A stretch of DNA of 64,000 nt, from positions 1 through 64,000 of the forward strand of contig JBKQTE010000091.1 of the NCBI GenBank assembly GCA_052143315.1. Direction: 5' to 3'. Shown piece by piece: positions 58,000-64,000 of the stretch. How positions within the stretch are numbered: the first letter of the stretch is position 1; each line of letters opens with the position of its first letter. Under the pieces are notes generated by a model. The model was not told the DNA's origin and did not search any database. It worked only from the letters and a program-made list of their open reading frames with translations. The DNA comes from DASZIT01 sp052143315. Lineage in GTDB: Bacteria; Actinomycetota; Acidimicrobiia; Acidimicrobiales; RAAP-2. Position numbers and translations under genes: made by a program.

Positions 58000-58034
58000 C
58001 CGGTGAGCGGCCGGTCGGCGGTCGGTGGCGCGGC

Positions 58035-58673
58035 TCAGGCAGGGGCCCGGGTATTGGCGGCGGCCCCGGTGCCGGCGAACACCGGCGAGACGGTGATCGA
58101 CCCGTTGTCGCACGGCGACAGCTGGGCGGACAGCGAGACGCTGGTGTACGAGTTCGGCGGGGTCACGTGGAGCGTGGCCGACGACGGGCACGAGGTCTGC
58201 GCACCGGACGGCACGTCCGAGTAGCCCATGTTGAAGTAGACCGCCTGGCCCGGAGCGACGGTGACGGAGGTAGGAGCCATGGTCGTGAATTGGTAGCTGC
58301 CCCCCCGGACCACGTTGGTGGGAAGGAGCGCCCCGGTGCTGCTCAGCATCTGCAGGCCCGGGTAGCCGGCCAACGTGCAGGCCGTGGCCGCCGAGCTGGT
58401 GAGCGCCACCGTGGTCTCGATGGTCCCGGCCGCCCCGCTGCTGCCGTAGACGGAGGCGGTGAGAGTGGCGGTGGCGCACTGGGTGGGCCCGCCGGACCCG
58501 GTGGTGGTGGTGGTGGCCGGCGCCGAGGTGGTGGAGGGGGCCGGCGAGCGGGTGGAGGTGGTGGCCGGGGCGGTGGTCGTCGTCGATGACGACGCGGAGC
58601 CCGACGAGCAGGCGGTGAGGAGCGAACCCCCCACGCACAGCAGACCTATCAGCATCCCGACGCGCCTGGTCAT
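58035..58673 (-). CDS. DUF4232 lipoprotein
   Basis: 212 residues. A lipobox LLTAC gives Cys22 as the lipid site. A Ser/Thr-rich linker (about 24-60) leads to a DUF4232 domain with four further Cys (CATATL, CTLAGYPGLQM, CPSSATL, SPCDNG). Function unknown; common in actinobacteria. GGAGAGGAG precedes the ATG at 58673. It converges with the reductase gene. Confidence 0.85.
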   Translation of the reverse strand: MTRRVGMLIGLLCVGGSLLTACSSGSASSSTTTTAPATTSTRSPAPSTTSAPATTTTTGSGGPTQCATATLTASVYGSSGAAGTIETTVALTSSAATACTLAGYPGLQMLSSTGALLPTNVVRGGSYQFTTMAPTSVTVAPGQAVYFNMGYSDVPSGAQTSCPSSATLHVTPPNSYTSVSLSAQLSPCDNGSITVSPVFAGTGAAANTRAPA

Positions 58674-58794
58674 CTCCTCTACTCCTCTCCCCGGCGTGGC
58701 CGGCGCCGGCAGGACCGTCCAGCGGACCCGGGCGGTGATTGGCCGGTCGTCGCACGCAGCCGTCGCCCGACGACCGGTCGGAGGACCCATGCTG

Positions 58795-59313
58795 TCAGGA
58801 CGAGAAGTCCTCGGGGCGGATGGTGTCGAGGAAGTGGCGGAACTCACCGACCAGCTCGTCGGGGTTGTCGTTCGTCTCCTCGCCCCCGTCGTCCTCCTCC
58901 TCGTCCTCGACGGCCAGCAGGATGCCCTCGGCGTCCATCAGCTCGTCAGCCACGAACAGCGGCGTGCCGGTGCGGACGGCCAGGGCCACCGCGTCGGATG
59001 GCCGCGAGGACACCGGGAGCTCGCGACCGCCGTGACCGAGGACGATCTCGGCGTAGTAGGTCGAGGAGCGCAGCTCGGTGATGACCACCCGGATCACATC
59101 CGACCCCAGGGCGTCGAGCAGGTCGCGGATCAGATCGTGGGTCATCGGCCGGGGCGTGTCCATGCCCTGCAGTGCGAAGGCGATGGCGGTGGCCTCGGGG
59201 GCACCGATGAAGATCGGCAGTGTGCGCCCCAGCCCCTCCGACTCCTGCAGGAGGAGCACGGGCGTGTTCGACTGCAGGTCCACTCGCACCGCCCGAAGCC
59301 GAACTTCGACCAT
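58795..59313 (-). CDS. Bifunctional nuclease (BFN) family protein
   Basis: 172 residues. The conserved PIFIGAPEATAIAFALQG and SSRPSDAVALAVRTGTPLFVADELM segments mark the BFN/DUF151 family. Some plant homologs have RNase and DNase activity; bacterial function is unclear. The ATG at 59313 was chosen because TAAGTT lies seven bases upstream. It follows the MerR gene as in mycobacteria. The tail is very acidic (EDEEEDDGGEE). Confidence 0.9.
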   Translation of the reverse strand: MVEVRLRAVRVDLQSNTPVLLLQESEGLGRTLPIFIGAPEATAIAFALQGMDTPRPMTHDLIRDLLDALGSDVIRVVITELRSSTYYAEIVLGHGGRELPVSSRPSDAVALAVRTGTPLFVADELMDAEGILLAVEDEEEDDGGEETNDNPDELVGEFRHFLDTIRPEDFSS

Positions 59314-59320
59314 GCCGTGC

Positions 59321-59326
59321 AACTTA
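59321..59326 (-). promoter_or_regulatory. Likely leaderless -10 element for bfn
   Basis: TAAGTT on the minus strand ends seven bases before the ATG. Confidence 0.45.
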
Positions 59327-59349
59327 CTCGCCGTCGGCCTTCGGCGCGG

Positions 59350-59370
59350 CCGGAACCGGAACCGGAACCG
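59350..59370. repeat. 3.5 copies of a 6-base unit upstream of bfn
   Basis: CCGGAA repeated three times plus a partial copy, in the 78-base gap between ftsR and bfn. Confidence 0.7.
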
Positions 59371-59391
59371 ACAACCCGACCGTGCAGACGG

Positions 59392-60840
59392 TCAGTTCCC
59401 GAACAGCTCGCGCATGGCGTTGCGAAGCAACGCGCTCCGCAGCCCCTGGCCCAGCCCGATGAGCTCCTCAGTGGTGGCAAGGGCGCGGGCGCGGGCCTCG
59501 GGATTCCGCTGGCGGACCAGCGGGAGCACGATCTGCTCCACGAACCCGGCCTCGCGGTCGGCGGCGTTCTTGTACAGCCGGAGGTGTCGCGGCTCGACCC
59601 CGAACCGGGCGAACCCGGCGGCAAGGGTGGCCACCGCCAGGGCCTCGTCGTCAAAGTACTCGGTGCCACCGACGGTGGTGGCGGCGAGTAGGCCGTACTC
59701 CCGCAGCTGCCCGAGGACCTCGATGTCCAGCCCGCTGGCGAGGGACAGCTCCTCCAGGGTGATGTGGGACTCCACCGGCGTTCCGGCACCGGCCGCCCGG
59801 GCTACCGGGAGGTCGGCCGGTACCCGGGGGGTGCCGGCCGCCGGAGCGGCCGCGGCCGGGGGCGTGGCCCTCGGCTTGGGCTCCGGAGCCGCCGGTGCAG
59901 GTGGCGCCGACTGCCGGGCAGTGGGCGCCGGGGCCGGCGTTGGCGGCGAGGGGAGGACGCCGCCCGCCGGGGTCGGGGCTGGGGTCGGCGGTGGCGCCGG
60001 GGGCGTCCGTGGCGCCGAGGCCCCCGGGGCCGGCGGTGGCGGTGGCAATGGCGCCGGTGCCACCGGTGCGGCCGGTGCGACCGGTGCGGCCGGACGCTCA
60101 CCCCCGGGAGGCGCACCGCCCGACGCACCCACTGGGGGCACTGCGGGCGCTGCGGGCACTGCACGGACTGCGGGCACGGCGGGCGCACCCACGGTGGGCG
60201 CTGCCGGTGAGGGTGCTACCGGGCGGCTCGGCGGGGTCGACGGTGCGCCCACGGCCGGGATGGGCGGCCCGGACGGGCCGGGGGGCTCTCCCCCGCTCAC
60301 ATCGGGTCGGGCCGCGGGCCGGGGTGCCGGAGCGGGGGCGGCCGCCGCCGCGGGCCGCGTGGGGCCGCCGGCTCGCGACGGGGCTGTCTCGTCCGGGGTC
60401 GGGGCGTGGACGGCCGATACCCCGGCGGGACCGATGGCCGAGGCGGACCTCCCCACCAGCACCGGCTCGGCGAGCGGCGGTTGGGCGGTCCCGGGCGGGT
60501 CCTCCCCATCGGGGTGGGACCCGGAGCGGGTGGGTGGGGTGGCACCGGGCTGGGTCGCGGCCGGGAGGGGCGGGCGGGCGACGGCGGAGCCGTTGGTGTC
60601 GTCATCGAGCCGGTCCTTGATCACCTTCAAGGGGAGGAAGTGCTCACGCTGCTGGCGGAGCACCCATCGCAGCCGCTCCACGTCGTGCTCGTAGAACTTC
60701 CGGTAGCCGGAGGGGGTGCGCTCCGGGTTCACCAGCCCCTGGCTCTCCAGGAACCGGATCTTCGAGATGGTGACGTCGGGGAACTCCTGACGGAGCAGGC
60801 TGAGCACATCGCCGATCGACAGGTACGACCGCCCGCTCAC
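59392..60840 (-). CDS. ftsR: FtsR-like MerR-family regulator with long Pro/Ala linker
   Basis: 482 residues; mycobacterial FtsR (Rv1828) is about 247. Residues 1-82 form the MerR winged helix (LSIGDVLSLLRQEFPDVTISKIRFLESQGLV, GYRKFYEHDVERLRWVL). Residues about 83-354 are low-complexity Pro/Ala with Val, Thr and Gly. The last 128 residues form the second, effector-like domain (ITLEELSLASGLDIEVLGQLREYGLL ... FDDEALAVATLAAGFARFG). In mycobacteria it activates cell-division genes such as ftsZ. The gcvH-garA-ftsR-bfn order supports the orthology. The linker's role is unknown. Start is a GTG at 60840; no strong ribosome site. Confidence 0.9.
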   Translation of the reverse strand: MSGRSYLSIGDVLSLLRQEFPDVTISKIRFLESQGLVNPERTPSGYRKFYEHDVERLRWVLRQQREHFLPLKVIKDRLDDDTNGSAVARPPLPAATQPGATPPTRSGSHPDGEDPPGTAQPPLAEPVLVGRSASAIGPAGVSAVHAPTPDETAPSRAGGPTRPAAAAAPAPAPRPAARPDVSGGEPPGPSGPPIPAVGAPSTPPSRPVAPSPAAPTVGAPAVPAVRAVPAAPAVPPVGASGGAPPGGERPAAPVAPAAPVAPAPLPPPPPAPGASAPRTPPAPPPTPAPTPAGGVLPSPPTPAPAPTARQSAPPAPAAPEPKPRATPPAAAAPAAGTPRVPADLPVARAAGAGTPVESHITLEELSLASGLDIEVLGQLREYGLLAATTVGGTEYFDDEALAVATLAAGFARFGVEPRHLRLYKNAADREAGFVEQIVLPLVRQRNPEARARALATTEELIGLGQGLRSALLRNAMRELFGN

Positions 60841-60883
60841 CGTGCCCGCCCCCGCCGCCGAACGGGCTCCCCCGCAGCCCCGG

Positions 60884-61366
60884 TCATTCGCCCGCAGCCA
60901 CCAGGAACAGCAGTTTGAACTTGCCGATCTGCACTTCGTCGCCGCTGGCCAGCCGTGCCTCCTCGATCCTCTCGCGGTTGACGTAGGTCCCGTTGAGCGA
61001 GCCGACATCCCGCACCTCGGTCACGTGGTCATGCGTGACGAACTCGGCGTGCCGCCTCGACACGGTGATGTCGTCGAGGAAGATGTCGCTCTCCGGATGC
61101 CGGCCGGCCCGGGTCACCTCCGACTCGAGCACGTACCGCACCCCGGTGTTCGGCCCGCGCCTGACAACCAGCATGCCCACCCCGCGCGGGAGCTCCAGCA
61201 ACCCGACGGCAGTGGCGTCGTCGACAGCGTCGCTCACGTCCTCCACCGGCTGCACCGAGATCGTCGTGTCCGAGGAGGTGGCGATGAGAACCGCACCGCA
61301 GGCGGAGCAGAAGTTCACCCCCGTCGGATTGCGGTGGCCGCAGTTGTGGCAGAACACATCGACCAC
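60884..61366 (-). CDS. garA: GarA-like FHA protein with N-terminal zinc ribbon
   Basis: 160 residues. GarA and OdhI regulate 2-oxoglutarate dehydrogenase and glutamate enzymes by binding through their FHA domain, controlled by phosphorylation of an N-terminal threonine motif. The FHA domain (about 66-150) has AGRHPESDIFL, VSRRH and SLNGTYVN. Unlike mycobacterial GarA, residues 6-23 form a zinc-ribbon-like CHNC ... CSAC, and the phospho-switch may be DTTISV at 33-38 instead of ETTSVF. GGGAG precedes the GTG at 61366. Confidence 0.92.
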   Translation of the reverse strand: MVDVFCHNCGHRNPTGVNFCSACGAVLIATSSDTTISVQPVEDVSDAVDDATAVGLLELPRGVGMLVVRRGPNTGVRYVLESEVTRAGRHPESDIFLDDITVSRRHAEFVTHDHVTEVRDVGSLNGTYVNRERIEEARLASGDEVQIGKFKLLFLVAAGE

Positions 61367-61419
61367 GGTAGTCGCTCCCGTTCCTTCGCTTCTCCCGGCC
61401 GCGTGCCGGTCCGTAGCCG

Positions 61420-61800
61420 TCAGTCGGCGATGAGCTGCCGGTACGCCCCGGCGTCCAGCAGACCGTCCACCGACGACGCGTCGGCAGGCACGATCTCACA
61501 GATCCACCCCTCCCCGTAGGGGTCCTCGTTCAGCCGTTCGGGAGCGTCGGCCAGCGCCCGGTTGACGGCCACCACCTGGCCGGCGACCGGGGCGTAGATC
61601 TCCGACACCGACTTGGTCGACTCCACCTCGCCCAGCACGCCGCCGGCCTCGACCGGCGACGACTCCTCGGGGAGGTCGACGAAGACCACGTCACCCAGGG
61701 CGTCCTGGGCGAAGTCGGTGATCCCCACCCGCACCCGGTCCCCGTTCGCTCTGATCCACTCGTGATCGGTCGAGTAACGGAGCTCCTCGGGCACGTTCAT
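61420..61800 (-). CDS. gcvH: Glycine cleavage system H protein
   Basis: 126 residues. The lipoyl Lys63 is in EVESTKSVSEIYAP. It shuttles the aminomethyl group in glycine cleavage. It heads the gcvH-garA-ftsR-bfn block seen in mycobacteria. The ATG at 61800 lies eight bases after TATGGT, consistent with a leaderless message. Confidence 0.96.
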   Translation of the reverse strand: MNVPEELRYSTDHEWIRANGDRVRVGITDFAQDALGDVVFVDLPEESSPVEAGGVLGEVESTKSVSEIYAPVAGQVVAVNRALADAPERLNEDPYGEGWICEIVPADASSVDGLLDAGAYRQLIAD

Positions 61801-61808
61801 ACGTGCGG

Positions 61809-61814
61809 ACCATA
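61809..61814 (-). promoter_or_regulatory. Likely leaderless -10 element for gcvH
   Basis: TATGGT on the minus strand ends eight bases before the ATG at 61800. Confidence 0.45.
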
Positions 61815-61900
61815 CCCGACCCGGGCCGGGGGCGTCTCGGCCGCCGGACGGGGTCTCGGTGGTCCGCCGGGCGGGCGTCGCCGGTGGTCGCCGGACTGCC

Positions 61901-64000
61901 TCACCGGAGGAGCTGGCGGAGGCGCACGGCGTACTCCTGGGCCCGGGCCCCGGCCTGGGCCTCGCTCGGGCCCTCGGCCCACACGTGGGTGACCGGCTCC
62001 TCTGGGTCGGGCAGCACCAGTGCCCAGCCGTCGTCCTCGAGGACCTTCACCCCGTCGACCAGCACCAGGTCGCGCCCCTCGGAGCGCTCCACCAGCGTCC
62101 GCATCACCATCCCCTTCTGCTCCCAGGGCGTATGCACCGCCTGGTGGGCGATGTGGACCCGGGGCAGGGAGGTGACCAGGCTCGACAGCCGGCGGCCGGT
62201 CTGCTTCAACAGCGCCAGCAGGTTCACCAGGGTGGCGGCGGCGTCGTAGGCGGGGAGAAAGGCCGGGAAGATGAAGCCGCCGGCCTGGCTGGCCGCCAGG
62301 ATGACGTCCCCCGAGCTCGCCACCTCCATCAGGTGGGAGGTGGACAGCTTGGTCCAGACGATCTCGGTGTCGGCCCGCCGGCAGATCTCCTCGGCCGCCC
62401 GGCTGACCGCCACCGGCAGGGCCACCCTGGCTCCAGGGTGGGCCTCGGTCACCAGGGTGAGGAGGACCAGGAGCGCCTCGTCGTCGGAGAGCGTATGACC
62501 CTCGTCGTCCACGATGATCACATGCTCCCCACCGGGGTCGATGACCGCCCCCAGTTGGGCGCCGGAGGCCCGCACCAGGGTGGCCACCCGGGCGGCGCTG
62601 GCCTGGCGGTCGAAGGTGGTGGCCCCGGCGGTGTCGGCGTACGGGTTGACCACCAGCACCTCGGCCTCGATCTTCGCCAGGAGGTTGGGCATCACGAAGC
62701 TGGCCGTCCCGAACGAGTAGTCGAGGACCAGCTTCAACCCGTCGTCCCGACTGAAGACCAGCTCGACCGAGTCCATCAGGGCGGCGGTGTAGTACTCGAG
62801 CGCCCGGGGAGGGAAGCCGATGTCGCCGATCTCCCGGGCCAGCACCCGACGGAAGTCCTCGCGGTAGTAGAGCCGCTCGATCTTCCGCTGGACGGACTCG
62901 TCGACGTCGATGCCGTCCTTGTCGAAGAAGCGGAGGACCACCGACTCGGGATCGTCCGGTGCCAGGCGCACGGTGATGCCGGCCGAGCTGCCGGACGAGT
63001 GCACCTGAAACCTGGTGACCGGCACCGTGGCCGCTTCGAGGTCGTCGACGTTGACGCCGGCGGCGTTGCAGCCGACCATGACCGCCCGTTTGAGGACCCG
63101 GGCGGCCCGGCTGGTGTCGCGGGAGGTGGTGACGGTGGCACCCTTCTCGAGCGTCGACGCCCACGCCATCGACAGCTTCACGGCCAGCTCCGGGCTGATG
63201 TCGACATTGGCCAGCCCCTGCACGCCGTCCCGGCCGAACAGGGATCGGGCTCCCCTCGACTCCCAGACGATCGAGGAGTTGACGATGGCGCCGGCCTCCA
63301 CCGTCTTGAAGGGGTACACCTTGACGCCGGCCTTCAGCTCGGAGCCGGCGCCCACGAAGCACTGCTCCCCGAGCACCACCCCCTCCTCGCAGCGGGCGCC
63401 GTGGCGCAGGTCCGACCCGCGGCCGAGCACGCTCCCGTCGACCCGAACCCCCGAGCCCAGGTAGGAGTTGTCGTGGACCACCGAGCGCTGGAGCACGACG
63501 TTGTCGCCGATGCGGACGTTGCGGCCGAGGGTGCAGTACTCGCCGAGCTCCGCTCCCGCCCCCACCACGCAGTTGTCGCCGATCACCGCCGGGCCGACGA
63601 TGGTGACGCTCGGGTCGATCTGGGTCCCCTTGCCGAGCCACACCCGGGGCCGCAGCTCGAACCCGGCGATGTCGACGGTGACACGCTGGTCGAGGATGTC
63701 CTGGTGGGCCTTGAGATACGCCTCGAGGGTCCCCACGTCCTCCCAGTACCCGTCGGCCACGTATCCGTAGAGCGGCTTGCCGGCCTCCAGGACGGCGGGG
63801 AACGACTCGCCGGAGAAGTCCACCGGGCGACCCTCGGGGATGTACTCGAAGATCTCCGGTTCGAGCACGTAGATGCCGGTGTTGATGGTGTCGCTGAACA
63901 CCTGGCCCCAGGTCGGCTTCTCGAGGAACCGCTCGACGGTGCCGTCCTCACCGGTGATGACGATCCCGAACTCGAGCGGGTTGTCGACCGCCTTCAGTGC
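61901..64000 (-). CDS. Mannose-1-phosphate guanylyltransferase/phosphomannomutase-like protein (N-terminus beyond window)
   Basis: The frame is open from the right edge through 699 residues, so the N-terminus lies beyond it. The end of a nucleotidyltransferase domain (NTGIYVLEPEIFEYIPEG) is followed by a left-handed beta-helix (VIGDNCVVGAGAELGEYCTLG) and a phosphomannomutase-like domain. In that last domain the usual catalytic TASHNP is replaced by the segment VRLAPDDPES (about 62941-62990), so the mutase half probably lacks activity. Similar proteins occur in streptomycetes. GDP-mannose or a related sugar nucleotide is the likely product of the N-terminal half. Confidence 0.9.
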   Translation of the reverse strand, partial: ALKAVDNPLEFGIVITGEDGTVERFLEKPTWGQVFSDTINTGIYVLEPEIFEYIPEGRPVDFSGESFPAVLEAGKPLYGYVADGYWEDVGTLEAYLKAHQDILDQRVTVDIAGFELRPRVWLGKGTQIDPSVTIVGPAVIGDNCVVGAGAELGEYCTLGRNVRIGDNVVLQRSVVHDNSYLGSGVRVDGSVLGRGSDLRHGARCEEGVVLGEQCFVGAGSELKAGVKVYPFKTVEAGAIVNSSIVWESRGARSLFGRDGVQGLANVDISPELAVKLSMAWASTLEKGATVTTSRDTSRAARVLKRAVMVGCNAAGVNVDDLEAATVPVTRFQVHSSGSSAGITVRLAPDDPESVVLRFFDKDGIDVDESVQRKIERLYYREDFRRVLAREIGDIGFPPRALEYYTAALMDSVELVFSRDDGLKLVLDYSFGTASFVMPNLLAKIEAEVLVVNPYADTAGATTFDRQASAARVATLVRASGAQLGAVIDPGGEHVIIVDDEGHTLSDDEALLVLLTLVTEAHPGARVALPVAVSRAAEEICRRADTEIVWTKLSTSHLMEVASSGDVILAASQAGGFIFPAFLPAYDAAATLVNLLALLKQTGRRLSSLVTSLPRVHIAHQAVHTPWEQKGMVMRTLVERSEGRDLVLVDGVKVLEDDGWALVLPDPEEPVTHVWAEGPSEAQAGARAQEYAVRLRQLLR

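Overview
The window is very GC-rich, gene-dense DNA from a deep-branching actinomycete. An Acidimicrobiia-like lineage is the best guess, but that is inference. The actinobacterial assignment is well supported. It rests on a complete Pup-proteasome locus (arc, dop, pup, prcB, prcA, pafA), the gcvH-garA-ftsR-bfn gene order known from mycobacteria, an F420-precursor synthase (fbiC), a DUF4193 protein and a tat-helY block next to the proteasome genes. There are no rRNA or tRNA genes, insertion sequences, phage genes or CRISPR arrays.

Layout. Positions 1-6539: a large secreted lectin/Ig-repeat protein, cut by the left edge, is divergent from a SARP/AfsR-type ATPase-TPR regulator. 6591-11182: an HtrA-type protease, an unrecognised Arg/Gly-rich protein, and a three-gene run (DUF4193 protein, hypothetical, GNAT). 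11183-11603: the only gap over 300 bases; it holds a long imperfect stem-loop. 11604-23846: one long minus-strand block with a double-domain ThyX, a Ski2-like helicase, TatC, TatA/B, signal peptidase I, PafA, PrcA, PrcB, Pup, Dop and ARC. 24099-26559: a ferredoxin, TrmI, three small membrane proteins and a hotdog thioesterase. 26628-37990: a FIST protein, then the pentose phosphate genes tkt-tal-gnd-zwf-pgl, then fbiC and a LOG-family protein. 38239-47362: an acyl-CoA ligase with a small coupled gene, a lysozyme-like/NlpC-P60 hydrolase, and gltD-gltB. 47525-50604: thiO-thiS-thiG-thiD, closed by a strong hairpin. 50855-57999: envelope and metabolic genes (a Tat-exported lipoprotein phosphoesterase, a GT87-like membrane protein, an S9 peptidase, an acrylyl-CoA-reductase-like enzyme). 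58035-64000: a DUF4232 lipoprotein, BFN, an FtsR-like MerR protein, a GarA-like FHA protein, GcvH, and a mannose-1-phosphate guanylyltransferase/phosphomannomutase-like protein cut by the right edge.

How the genes fit together. The Pup ligase, depupylase, tag, core particle and ATPase are all present, so pupylation and degradation could be encoded entirely here. The five pentose phosphate genes form one oxidative plus non-oxidative pathway operon. GarA, which in mycobacteria controls glutamate metabolism including glutamate synthase, lies within 14 kb of gltBD. Tat and signal peptidase genes share the window with at least one clear Tat lipoprotein substrate.

A recurring regulatory pattern is a TAnnnT hexamer 6-9 bases before the start codon, without a Shine-Dalgarno sequence. 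This suggests many leaderless mRNAs. Genes inside operons instead use GGAG-type ribosome sites or 4-base start/stop overlaps. No clearly new multi-gene system was found. The most unusual items are the TAnnnT start pattern, the ThyX duplication, the Pro/Ala-expanded FtsR, the zinc-ribbon GarA, two candidate upstream ORFs and the stem-loop at 11340-11446.
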